From Neorhodopirellula pilleata (GTDB lineage: Bacteria > Planctomycetota > Planctomycetia > Pirellulales > Pirellulaceae): a stretch of 35,677 bases of DNA. A model generated the notes under the pieces. The model searched no databases. It worked only from the letters and a program-made list of their open reading frames with translations, and was not told where the DNA came from. Location: assembly GCF_007859915.1 (NCBI RefSeq), contig NZ_SJPM01000012.1, positions 1 through 35,677 of the forward strand. The letters run 5' to 3'. Positions 1 to 9,100 of the stretch are shown here, piece by piece; position 1 is the stretch's first letter; the number at the start of each line of letters is the position of its first letter. Both the position numbers and the translations under genes were made by a program.

Positions 1-248
1 GGCGGTTGCCATGAGAGAATTCCTCGATTGAAGGGCGGAAGCTGATTCCTTCAATGAGAGCACTGAGACTGCCCCAGGGATAGATTTTGGCTATCTTAGG
101 TACATACCAGGCTGGAAGCCTATGCCAGTTATTTTCTAAGCGTTGAAAACGGTTATCGACGGCTGATCGTCGATGCAATTGTAGTCGATGATCCGCACCG
201 AAACTCTTGGCGAGTTTCGCTAGTGGAAGTCTCAAGCGTGACAAGGCA
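1..248. other. Left-edge intergenic region
   Basis: I see no convincing coding frame here. Two short palindromic pieces are visible: AGGCT-GGA-AGCCT near 109-121, and a perfect 8-bp inverted repeat CGAAACTC-TTGGC-GAGTTTCG at 199-219. The second lies about 30 bases past the uvrA stop on the minus strand and resembles half of the hairpin at 26563-26610, so it is probably a dispersed repeat that may also end uvrA transcription. It has no T-run. Confidence 0.5.
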
Positions 249-3200
249 TTACCCTGACGGCGGACCGCTCGAAACGACCCGTCCGCCTTCGTCCGCCGCG
301 CCCGGGCCGATATCGATGATCCAATCCGCAGCCGCGATGAGCATCGGATGGTGCTCGATCACAACCATCGAGTGACCGTCCGCTATTAACGCGTTGAAAC
401 ATTCGATCAGGCGAACAATGTCGGCGAAGTGCAACCCCGTCGTCGGTTCGTCCATCAAGAACAACGTTCGTTTCCTCGTCGATCCCGCTAAGAACGCGGC
501 GAGTTTCAAACGCTGCGCCTCGCCACTGGACAACGTCGTCGCCGGTTGTCCCAACATCACGTAGTCCAAGCCGACGTCGATCAATCGTTTCAAACGAGCC
601 TGGGCTTTGGGCATCGTGCGAAAGAAGCCGTACGCTTCCTTGACGGTCATCTCGAGTACGTCGGCGATCGTGCGATCCCGATAACGGACCTGCAAGACCT
701 CCTCGCGATATCGTCGCCCGCGACACTCGGGACAACGCATCGAAACGTCCGCGAGAAACTGCATGTCGACCGTTTGCACGCCCGCGCCTTCGCACGCCGC
801 GCACTGGCCCGCCGCCGAATTGAAACTGAAATGCCCCGCCTTGAAATTTCGAATTCTGGCATCGACGGTCTCGGCGAAGGCTTTGCGAATTTCATCAAAC
901 GCCTTCGCGAACGTCACCGGGCAACTGCGTGGACTGCGGCTGATCGGCGATTGATCGACGAGCAAACAATCCTCGATCCGCTCGACGCCGTGAAGGCTTT
1001 TAAAGGGCAAGACATCCCCCAGGCTCGTCGGGGCCGGTTCACCGCGTCGTTCTGCCAATCGGGTCAACACGGCACCGAACAAAGTATCGTGAATCAGCGA
1101 ACTCTTGCCGCTGCCACTGCGACCGGTCACGACGCATAAGGTTCCCAGTGGAAACGCGACATCGATGTCTTTCAGATTGTGCCCGCTCGCTCCCCCTAAT
1201 TCCAACATCGCCGTCGGCGGCCGGACCGAGCGTTTGGCAACCACGTCAGTGATGCCCGCCGACAAAAACTCGCCGGTCAAGGAACCCTCCTCTTGGATCA
1301 ACTCATCGGGGGTTCCCTGAAACGTGATCTCACCACCGCCGTGACCGGCATCGGGGCCGACCTCGATGACCTGATCGGCGGCGGCGATCAATTGGGCGTT
1401 GTGTTCGACGGCGACGACGGTGTTGCCACGGTCGCGAAGTTGCACAATCGTTTGAATCAAACGCCGGACGTCGTCTTGATGCAATCCCGCCGTCGGTTCG
1501 TCGAGCACGTACAGCATCCCGGTCAACGTACTACCGAGCGCCGACGTCAACGCGATCCGCTGGGTTTCGCCGCCCGAAAGGGTTCGCAAGGGACGATCGA
1601 GTTGCAAATACGCCAACCCCACTGAATGCAAATACCGCAATCGATCTCGGATTTGGCGTATCGGTTCCCGGGCGATCGATAATTGACGTTGTTGAGCCGA
1701 AGCGAGTAGCTCGTCGAGCGTCGAAGCGTTTGTGTATTCGGCCGGTGCGTCTCGTACCGTCGTGGCATCATCGTCTTGAAACGCCATCAACGTCTCCAAG
1801 AAACGATCGAGTTGATCGCATCGCATCGCGAGCACGTCGGCAATATTCTTTTCAGCAACCCGGTAAGCCAATGCTTCGGGTTTGAATCGTTTGCCGTGAC
1901 ATTCCGGACACGTCTTGTAAGTCCGGTAGCGAGCGGCAAACACACGCACGTGGAGCTTGTACTTCTTGCGATCCAACCAGGCAAAGAAGCCGTCGAGCCC
2001 GCCGAAGCGACGTTGGGGAACTCCACCGTGGATCTTTTTCAGAGCGGTCTTATTGAGTTTTGAGAACGGAATGTCAACGGGAATGTTGTAATCGTCCGCC
2101 AATGCCAACAACTCTTCGAGTTCATGTTGGTAAGACGGAGTGTTCCAAGGCGCGATCGCGCCTTCGCGGATCGTCTTGCTCGGGTCAGGAACGACGCGGC
2201 TCATGTCCGTTTGCAACACATCGCCGAAACCTTCGCAAGTCGAGCACGCCCCGAGGGGATGATTGAAATTAAATAGACGCGGGACCGGTTCTGGATAATC
2301 CAAGTCGCAGTGGTCACATCGGCGACGATCGCTCACCATTCGTTGCACCAGATCTCGGCCGTCGACCGGTACAACGGGTAAACCGTCGAAAGTTGAATTA
2401 TTTTCAGTGTCGATCAGCACCATCGCTCGCCCGTTGCCTTCGGCCATTGCCGTTTCAAGAGACTCGGTCCAACGAGCCAGATCGGTATCACCGGACAAGC
2501 GGTCCACGACAACCCATGCGGACGCGCCGCGACTGCCGATACGTTTGGCCAGCGGTCGACGGTCTTCATCGGACAACCGAAAGGTCTCGCCCTTGAGGAT
2601 CAAACGCAGATAGCCTTCCTGTTGCAGCCCCAACAGGATTTCATTGGCGGTCGTTCGATCAGGCAACCAAACTTCGAACGCGATGATTGCACGCTTGACT
2701 TGCGATTTTGAATCGGCGAGTTCCGCCGCGATGCTTTGCGGGCTGTCGATCTCAACCGGTCGGCCGCACAAATAACATGTCAGCGTCGATGCTTTGGCGA
2801 ACAACAACCGCACATGTTCGGCGATCTCAGTCGCCGTCGCCACGGTGCTGCGATTGTTCTTGACCGCCGAGGCCCGCGTCACCGCGATCGCCGGTGGGAT
2901 GCCCGCGATCGAATCGCAATCGGGCTTTTCAAGCCGGGCAAGGTACTGCCGCGTGTAAGCCGAAAAACTCTCGATGTAACAACGCTGGCCTTCGGCATAG
3001 AGCGTGTCCAACGCCAACGACGTCTTACCGCTGCCGGAGCGACCGCAAACGACCACCAATCGTCCCCGGGGAACGTCGACATCGACGTTCTTGAGATTGT
3101 TGACGCGGCACCCCCGCACCTCAATGGCCGCGATGGGATCGGAACCGGACGGCGCGGAATTCGTGGGGGAGGAATCCATCAAGGGAAGCATGGGGAGCGA

Positions 3201-3272
3201 ATGGGCCGAAGGCGAGGGGGAGGCAGGCATCGTCGGCGATGCGGCCGAGCCTACTTCTATGTTTTGAATCAT
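249..3272 (-). CDS. uvrA: UvrA, excinuclease ABC subunit A
   Basis: This is the damage-recognition ATPase of nucleotide excision repair, which loads UvrB at DNA lesions in the cytoplasm. Both ABC modules are visible. Walker A GRSGSGKT is at about 77-84 and GRSGSGKS at 717-724. The signatures are LSGGETQR at 565-572 and LSSGEAQR at 914-921, followed by the DEPTAGLH and DEPTTGLH Walker B motifs. Zinc-module cysteine pairs occur near 319/322, 343/346, 455/458, 824/827 and 847/850. The region between the first Walker A and the zinc module keeps a domain of about 150 residues, where UvrB contact lies in canonical UvrA. At 1007 aa it is a little longer than the usual 940. The first 45 residues are Ser/Pro-rich and unlike the family, so translation may start at Met15, Met28 or Met32 (3230, 3191 or 3179). 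That would also leave more room for a promoter against the divergent neighbour. The second signature has Ser in place of the first Gly. Confidence 0.93.
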   Translation of the reverse strand: MIQNIEVGSAASPTMPASPSPSAHSLPMLPLMDSSPTNSAPSGSDPIAAIEVRGCRVNNLKNVDVDVPRGRLVVVCGRSGSGKTSLALDTLYAEGQRCYIESFSAYTRQYLARLEKPDCDSIAGIPPAIAVTRASAVKNNRSTVATATEIAEHVRLLFAKASTLTCYLCGRPVEIDSPQSIAAELADSKSQVKRAIIAFEVWLPDRTTANEILLGLQQEGYLRLILKGETFRLSDEDRRPLAKRIGSRGASAWVVVDRLSGDTDLARWTESLETAMAEGNGRAMVLIDTENNSTFDGLPVVPVDGRDLVQRMVSDRRRCDHCDLDYPEPVPRLFNFNHPLGACSTCEGFGDVLQTDMSRVVPDPSKTIREGAIAPWNTPSYQHELEELLALADDYNIPVDIPFSKLNKTALKKIHGGVPQRRFGGLDGFFAWLDRKKYKLHVRVFAARYRTYKTCPECHGKRFKPEALAYRVAEKNIADVLAMRCDQLDRFLETLMAFQDDDATTVRDAPAEYTNASTLDELLASAQQRQLSIAREPIRQIRDRLRYLHSVGLAYLQLDRPLRTLSGGETQRIALTSALGSTLTGMLYVLDEPTAGLHQDDVRRLIQTIVQLRDRGNTVVAVEHNAQLIAAADQVIEVGPDAGHGGGEITFQGTPDELIQEEGSLTGEFLSAGITDVVAKRSVRPPTAMLELGGASGHNLKDIDVAFPLGTLCVVTGRSGSGKSSLIHDTLFGAVLTRLAERRGEPAPTSLGDVLPFKSLHGVERIEDCLLVDQSPISRSPRSCPVTFAKAFDEIRKAFAETVDARIRNFKAGHFSFNSAAGQCAACEGAGVQTVDMQFLADVSMRCPECRGRRYREEVLQVRYRDRTIADVLEMTVKEAYGFFRTMPKAQARLKRLIDVGLDYVMLGQPATTLSSGEAQRLKLAAFLAGSTRKRTLFLMDEPTTGLHFADIVRLIECFNALIADGHSMVVIEHHPMLIAAADWIIDIGPGAADEGGRVVSSGPPSG

Positions 3273-3324
3273 TCTGAACTACAATACGTCTCCCACCTAC
3301 CCCTTCCCCGAGTGCACCATCACG

Positions 3325-4836
3325 ATGAATCATCCTTCCCGCCCGCTGTTCGGCTTGCCCGTATTCTCTCGCAGCATTTGCTGGGCCCTGCCGTTGTCGA
3401 TCGCGTTAATCAGTTGCCAAGGTTCGCTGGTTTCAGCCCAAGACGCAAAAAAAGCAGCCGAAACGGCCGCCGCAAAACCGCAAGCCGAAACGAAGCCCGA
3501 AGCCGAATCGAAGCCCGAAGCAGAGGTGAAGCAAGAAGCGAAACAAGAAACCAAGATAACAGAATCGGAGAAGCCGACGCCGGCGAAGCAAGAAAGCAAG
3601 ACCAAACAGGGCGAAAAACCCGCTGAAAAACCAGCCTCAGACGCCGGAAACCCGTCCGCCGATCCGAAAAAAATGGAATCCGACGCAAAGGCGTCCGACG
3701 GCAAGGAAACCGACAAGCCCAAACCAGACGACAAGCCCAAACCAGACGACAAGCCCAAACCAGACGACAAACCCAAAACGGAGGACAAACCCGCGAAGGC
3801 GGAAAAGCCAGCCCCGCCCAGCGAAGCCCCCGAACTGCCAAGCGAAGCCCCCGAACTGGTAGCCCAGTGGGAATCCAAAGGCGTTTGGTTGTCCCCTCCG
3901 ACCGATGGTCCGGCGGCGATTGATTTCGGATTGGTGGGCGAGTTTGTCGGTGAACTCAAAACTGACGCGAAAGACACAAAGCGTCTTGGTGTTCAAATCC
4001 GTGCTCTCGGCAACGGGCAATTCGAAGCCCGAGCTTATCACGGCGGATTGCCCGGCCAAGATGGCTTCAGCGAAGACGGCATGATGGTCTTAATCGGTCG
4101 ACGTAGTGGCCAAACGTTAGTTCTCTCGGGTGGTCCCTGGGCGATGTTCGCAGGCGAGAAACAATGCAAGATCATCAACGCCGAAGGCGCCACGCTTGCG
4201 GAATTGCCCCGCGAGCAACGAATCAGCCCGACGCTCGGTGCGAAGGCACCCGAAGGAGCGATGGTGTTGTTTGACGGCACCGGAACGGACGCGTTTATCA
4301 ATGGACAGATGACGCCGCATGGTTTGTTGCGTCAAGGTGCGGACATCAACTTCCTGCTCAGCGACTTCGACTTGCACCTGGAATTCAAAATCCCGCACAT
4401 GCCCAAGTACCTCGACCAAGCTCGCGGGAATAGCGGTCTGTATCTTCAAAGCCGTTACGAGTGCCAAGTACTCGATTCGTTCGGAGCCGACCGAGTCTTC
4501 AACGGTTTGGGTTCGTTGTACCGCCACAAGGCCGCCGACGTGAACATGGCGCTGCCGCCCCTCGCGTGGCAAACTTATGACGTTCATTTCACCGCCGCAC
4601 GTTATGGTGCCGACGGAAAAAAACTCCGTGACGCGCACGTGACAACGTGGGTCAACGGGGTCAAGGTTCAAGACAATCAACGTCTGCCCGGACCGACCGG
4701 ACACGGCCAACCCGAATCGTTAACCTTGTTGCCGACCAAGTTCCAAGATCACAACGACCCGGTCCGCTTCCGAAACGTGTGGGTGATCGATCGCGGATTG
4801 ACCGGCGGAATCGAGTTCCCCGTCAAAGCAAAGTAG
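3325..4836 (+). CDS. Secreted DUF1080 (3-keto-disaccharide hydrolase-like) protein
   Basis: An N-terminal signal peptide is clear: a hydrophobic core at about 18-32, then a likely cut after VSA near residue 38. LISC could also be read as a lipobox. Residues 40-180 are a low-complexity Lys/Glu/Pro spacer, probably a flexible linker, with an exact six-residue KPKPDD repeat near 131-150 and a doubled PSEAPEL. After a beta-rich segment (185-300), the C-terminal part (about 310-500) is a DUF1080/PF06439 concanavalin-like domain starting GAMVLFDGTGTDAF and containing GNSGLYLQSRYECQVLDSFG. Proteins with this domain are very numerous in planctomycetes and are linked to carbohydrate binding or keto-glycoside hydrolysis outside the cytoplasm. 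The exact substrate cannot be read from the sequence. The gene is divergent from uvrA with only 52 bases between the annotated starts. Confidence 0.85.
   Translation: MNHPSRPLFGLPVFSRSICWALPLSIALISCQGSLVSAQDAKKAAETAAAKPQAETKPEAESKPEAEVKQEAKQETKITESEKPTPAKQESKTKQGEKPAEKPASDAGNPSADPKKMESDAKASDGKETDKPKPDDKPKPDDKPKPDDKPKTEDKPAKAEKPAPPSEAPELPSEAPELVAQWESKGVWLSPPTDGPAAIDFGLVGEFVGELKTDAKDTKRLGVQIRALGNGQFEARAYHGGLPGQDGFSEDGMMVLIGRRSGQTLVLSGGPWAMFAGEKQCKIINAEGATLAELPREQRISPTLGAKAPEGAMVLFDGTGTDAFINGQMTPHGLLRQGADINFLLSDFDLHLEFKIPHMPKYLDQARGNSGLYLQSRYECQVLDSFGADRVFNGLGSLYRHKAADVNMALPPLAWQTYDVHFTAARYGADGKKLRDAHVTTWVNGVKVQDNQRLPGPTGHGQPESLTLLPTKFQDHNDPVRFRNVWVIDRGLTGGIEFPVKAK
3713..3786 (+). repeat. 18-bp coding tandem repeat (KPKPDD)
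   Basis: About three and a half copies of an 18-bp unit (gacaagcccaaaccagac) encode the KPKPDD linker of the DUF1080 protein. The copies are near identical in DNA as well as protein, so recent expansion or contraction is likely. Confidence 0.8.
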
Positions 4837-5000
4837 ACGCAAAAAGTAGGATTAAAAGTAGGCTGGGTGAAGGAGGCTCTGCGACGCACACCCGGCGGCG
4901 GCTTGGACAAATCTCGTTTGACCAAGCTCATGCCGGGTCTCCGCCGAAGCGGCTTCGACCCAGCCTACGTTAAGACCAGCCTACGTGGAGACGGTTTCGC
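4837..5000. repeat. Intergenic dispersed palindrome between convergent genes
   Basis: The 164-base gap between the convergent DUF1080 and Cys-rich genes holds a copy of a roughly 40-bp element at 4930-4969 (minus orientation). It reads atgccgggtct, then ccgccgaagcggcttcg, then acccagcctacgt. A diverged partner (gtaggctgggtgaagg) sits at 4859-4874, so the pair can fold. Near-identical copies occur at 15882-15920 and 22202-22240. It may act as a transcription barrier between the convergent genes. Confidence 0.7.
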
Positions 5001-5429
5001 TTACGCGGCCGACTCGCAAAGGACGCAGCCGCATTCTTCGCAGCTACAGTCTTCGCAAGTGACGTCGTCGCTCGAGCAGCACTCGCAGCCGACGTCACAC
5101 TGTCCGCAAGCACATTCGCTTGCGGCAACAGCGGTCGTCAGCTTATCCGCACAGCAAGCGGTCTTCGCCGTGCAACAAGCGGGCTCGCTAGCCGCAACGC
5201 CGGCGCGACAGGTGTCGCAGGCATCGCATTCGCAGGTCTCGCAAGTGCACTCGGCATCGAGGCAACAACCACATCCTGCTTCGCATTGACCGCAGGGACA
5301 AACCGAAGCGGCGGCGGTATCGGGCGAGGCGTTTGCCGTCGAATTGCCGCGAGCGAGGAAAACAGCCAAAACGGCAACGATCGCGATCGAAGCCAAAGTC
5401 ATCGTGGTACGTAACATCATTCTTTCCAT
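5001..5429 (-). CDS. Exported Cys-rich (metallothionein-like) protein
   Basis: A 142-aa protein with an N-terminal hydrophobic segment at about 10-26 (signal peptide or anchor), followed by a mature part with roughly 28 cysteines in 110 residues, mostly as CxC, CxxC and CC pairs. A motif of the form CxCGQCxxGCxCC appears twice, near the start and near the end of the mature part, which suggests an internal duplication. The composition (Cys plus acidic residues, almost no aromatics) fits metal binding, but I do not recognise a named family. Its location outside the cytoplasm would be unusual for a metallothionein. The neighbouring 170-aa gene upstream is also exported and Cys-rich. Start at MERMMLRT (5429) or the Met four codons later; no clear ribosome-binding site is seen. 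Confidence 0.65.
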   Translation of the reverse strand: MERMMLRTTMTLASIAIVAVLAVFLARGNSTANASPDTAAASVCPCGQCEAGCGCCLDAECTCETCECDACDTCRAGVAASEPACCTAKTACCADKLTTAVAASECACGQCDVGCECCSSDDVTCEDCSCEECGCVLCESAA

Positions 5430-5442
5430 TGGTTGGTAAATC

Positions 5443-5476
5443 TAAAAAACAAAACACTCGTCGGGGAAACGAGTGT
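5443..5476 (-). terminator. Intrinsic terminator
   Basis: On the minus strand a 7-bp stem ACACTCG / CGAGTGT (5476-5454) with a 9-base loop is followed at once by TTTGTTTTTT. It begins three bases after the TAA of the 170-aa gene. This is a textbook rho-independent terminator and implies that the downstream Cys-rich gene uses its own promoter or read-through. Confidence 0.85.
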
Positions 5477-5479
5477 CCG

Positions 5480-5992
5480 TTAATTCAACCAACGGCAAAG
5501 CAGCGCGCAGCGGTCGATCGCCGATAATGAAAACGGCTGATCGTCATACGCTAGAAGGAAAGATGGGGGGACCAGCGACGGAAGTTCGAAGTCCGCTTGA
5601 CCCGTTAAGCCCACCGAGTCTTGTCCCAACTCTGGTGCTTCGTCGGGCAACACACGGGTGCCCACCCAGCGATCGAGATTCTGGTCTCGGACTTCACAGG
5701 GACATTCGTGTTTCACGCCATCGCAAGTGGAACACTCCACGTGCGCGAGAGAGCAACACGCCGGATCGGAAACGCTGGCCTGTGCATCGCTGTGCGTTGC
5801 TTGGCAACAGGGCGGCAGGTCGGAGGCGATCTGGGAAGCTGCCGAAGCGCGACAGCAACAAGTTCCCGCCCAAACCGGCCAGACGCAAATCGCCAAGCTG
5901 GCCAAAATCGCAGCCCCGAAGCGCGCCGGCCCCACGAGAGATCGGTGAAGACCTTTCATGGAGCGGCGGCGGAAGGTGGGTGACTTGGTCAT
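5480..5992 (-). CDS. Exported hypothetical protein with Cys clusters
   Basis: A 170-aa protein I do not recognise. A hydrophobic segment (about residues 22-42, ending VWAG) looks like a signal peptide. It is followed by clustered cysteines: TCCC, PPCCQ, DPACC, ECSTC and ECPC, within residues 44-101. The remainder is Cys-poor apart from DRCALLC near the C-terminus. Met12 (5959) is an alternative start. It shares cysteine richness and export with the neighbour at 5001-5429 but no obvious sequence similarity, so a common role in metal handling is only inference from context. It is divergent from the LptD-like gene. Confidence 0.5.
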   Translation of the reverse strand: MTKSPTFRRRSMKGLHRSLVGPARFGAAILASLAICVWPVWAGTCCCRASAASQIASDLPPCCQATHSDAQASVSDPACCSLAHVECSTCDGVKHECPCEVRDQNLDRWVGTRVLPDEAPELGQDSVGLTGQADFELPSLVPPSFLLAYDDQPFSLSAIDRCALLCRWLN

Positions 5993-6080
5993 GTTTGCAT
6001 TCTACGCAGGAAACGTCCGACGGGTCGAGAGAAATTTGCCTTGTGGACCCGCCCTCGGCTTTCGTAGTGTGCTTTCGTGT

Positions 6081-6101
6081 GGCGAAATCTGAGATTTCGC
6101 C
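6081..6101. repeat. 21-bp perfect palindrome upstream of the lptD-like gene
   Basis: GGCGAAATCT-G-AGATTTCGCC is a perfect inverted repeat with 10-bp arms. It lies four bases before the ATG at 6105, where a ribosome-binding site would be, and in the divergent promoter region of the 170-aa gene. It could be an operator or one of the dispersed hairpins of this genome. Confidence 0.6.
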
Positions 6102-6104
6102 TCA

Positions 6105-9100
6105 ATGGAAGTTTTGTGTTTTCCCAGTTATTTCCCGTCTCAAGTCGCCTTTTTGGCCGCTCCGACCTCCCCCGCCGATTCATCTCCCTCGAGCACGCGA
6201 AAAAAATGGATCGCTTTCTCGGGGCTTGCTGCTGCGCGTCGACGCACGAAGTTTGCCATTTTGTCCGCAACGATAAGAGACGTCCTTGTTGTGGTTTTGT
6301 TCATCGTTGGCGGGTCGATGACGCTGATCTGCGGGAACGCAATCAAGACGCAAGCGCAAGAACTCAATTCGCTCGATAAGACGGACGCGATGACTGTGCG
6401 TGGCACCACCGTGCATCGTTGGCAACATCCAAATGGCGGACAAGATTGTACGTTGGTGACCGGCGATTGTGCGTTGTCACATCAAGGCAAACGCTTTCTC
6501 GCGACCAGTGTTTTCATCGTCGTCGACGGGCATGGAAGTTCGCTCGACGTGCATCTATTGATGGACCAAGTCAGAGTCGGATCCGCTCAAAAGACTCGCG
6601 AGCCGATCGTAGCCCATTTAAAAATGTCCGAACCGCCAAGCATTGAAGCGGACAACTATCGCGGCCGGACCGACGTGCCCGATCGTTGGTGGTCGCTTTT
6701 GGACGTTGTTTCGGATGCCAATGATTCCTCGACGGAACAGACGGGCCGGCAAGCGGAATCGTCGAACATTCGAGCGGTGCAATATGTCGAGTCGCCGATG
6801 ACCTTGCCGCCGGGAGGGATGGTGTTGGAATCGCCCGTCTTCGAAGAGCCGATCACCAGCTATTCACCCCAAGGGTCGCCACCAGCAACGTCATCGTCGC
6901 CAAACATCGCCCCTCCGCCAACGCCGTCGTCGTCTCTGTCCTCTCCTGTCCGACCACTCCCCGATCCGCCCATCATCACCGAAGATGGAGGCACGACCGG
7001 TGGCTGGCAATTCCTCGTCGGGGGCGGGTCGCGAAGTTTGGAACTGCTCTCACGAGGTCAGACTCAAATTTCTCAATTCGAAACGATCACGAACGTTGAA
7101 AAGAACGAGATGATCGTGGTCGGTCGTGGTGGGATCACGGTGTTGGTCCGCGACGTCAGCGTCTTGTCACCCGATGGCCAAACTATGGCGCTGGGAACGG
7201 TGTCGTTATCAGCCGACCGGATCGTCGCGTGGTTGCCGCCGCTGGGAAACGTTCTATCAGGAGCCACCGATTTGTCGGCCGCCGAAGGCGAGATGTATCT
7301 CGAAGGCGATATCGTGTTCCGTCAAGGCGATCGGATCATTTACGCCGAAGCGATGTACTACAACGCGACCCGCGAGGTGGGGATCGTGCTCGATGCCGAA
7401 GCGATCACGACCATCCCGACTTATCAAGGCACCGTTCGAGTCAAAGCCGAACAAATGCGTCAGGTCGCCCGCGGGCAATATCTGGCATCCAATGCCGCCG
7501 TGACGAGCAGCCGCATCGGCGTGCCTCGATATTGGCTGCAAAGCAATCAATTGCAACTGACCCAGCGACCGGTTGCGAAACAGGACCCGATCTCCGGTTT
7601 GGTCTATCAAGACACCGAGCCGTATGTCTCCAGCGGTGGCAACTTCGTTTACCTCGCGGGCGTTCCCGTTTTGTATTGGCCTCGGTTCACGACCCCACTA
7701 CGAAAGCCGACGTTCTACCTGACCGGCGCGGATATCAAGAACGACGACATCTTTGGCACGCAGGTGCTCTTGGAATGGGACTTGTTTCAACTGCTCGGCT
7801 TGACCAATCCGCCCGCAGGCGTCGAATCCATTCTCTTAACGGACTACCTGAGTGAACGTGGTCCCGCCATCGGGACGCGGACGACGTACTCGTTGCCAAG
7901 CCTGTTCGGATACCCCGGACCGGTCAACGGAACTTACGATAGCTATTTGATCGACGACTCCGGCTTGGATGTCCTGGGGAATGGCCGTCGAGGACTCACG
8001 CCCGAGGAAGACATTCGCGGTCGCACGACGTTACGGCACCGGCACTATCTTCCCAACGATTGGGAGTTCATCGCCGAGATCGGCTATCTGAGTGATCGCA
8101 ACTTCCTCGAGCAATTTTTCGAGGAGGAATGGGACCGCGACAAAGACCGCACGACCGGATTGCGATTGCGAAAGTACGCCGGTTCGCAACTTTACGATTT
8201 GAACCTGAACGTTCAAATCAACGATTTCTTTCAAGAGACCGAACGACTGCCGACGCTCGAGCACTACGCCCTCGGCGGCGCCCCGCTGGGCAACCTGTTC
8301 ACTTGGTCGATGCACAACGAAGTCGGCTACCAACGACTCAATCCGGCTGACAAACCGATCGACCCGGTGATCGCTGCGACCACCGCTACGTTGCCCGGCG
8401 AGGTCCCTGCCGAAGGCATCGTGACTCGCACGCGCCAAGAAATCTCGATGCCGCTACAAACCGGTCCTGTGAAGGTCGTGCCGTTCGCGATCGGCGAGGC
8501 GGCACACTATGGCGAAGACATCAACGGCGACAGTCTCACACGATTGTGGGGCGGCGGCGGTGTTCGTGCCAACTTGCCGTTGTCGCGGATCGATCCGATG
8601 ATCCAAAGCAGCCTGCTGAACATCCGCGGACTGGCGCACAAGATCGATCTATCGGCCGAGTATTTCTATGCCGACAGCGACACATCGTATGAGCAACTGC
8701 CGTACTACGATCCGCTCGACGACAACGCCCAAGAAGAATTCCGTCGATTCTTTATTTTCGACACCTTTGGTGGGAATCTGCCTGATCGATTTGACCCTCG
8801 CAGCTACGCGTACCGGCAAGGAATCCAGCGACTGGTGACTAGCCCGAGCGATACGATCGTCGACGACCTGCAACAGGTACGTTTGGGAATGAAGCATCGC
8901 TTCCAAACCAAACGAGGACTGCCTGGTTTGGAACGGATCGTGGATCTATTCCGTTTCGATCTAGAAACAATTCTGTTCCCCGAAGCCGATCGTGATAATT
9001 TCGCTGAAACCCTGGGCCCGACCGTCTTTGACGCTCAATACAACCTTGGCGATCGCGTGACGTTGCTCAGTGACGGCTACTTTGATTTCTTTGACGATGG

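Noticed and set aside
3325..3440. DUF1080 protein as a lipoprotein (LISC)
   Set aside because: The Cys could form a lipobox, but a downstream VSA cleavage site is as good; left undecided and not claimed.
3330..3977. Minus-strand frames rich in Ser/Gly/Leu/Phe and Trp repeats
   Set aside because: They mirror the Lys/Pro/Asp repeat of the secreted DUF1080 protein; the repetitive look comes from the 18-bp coding repeat.
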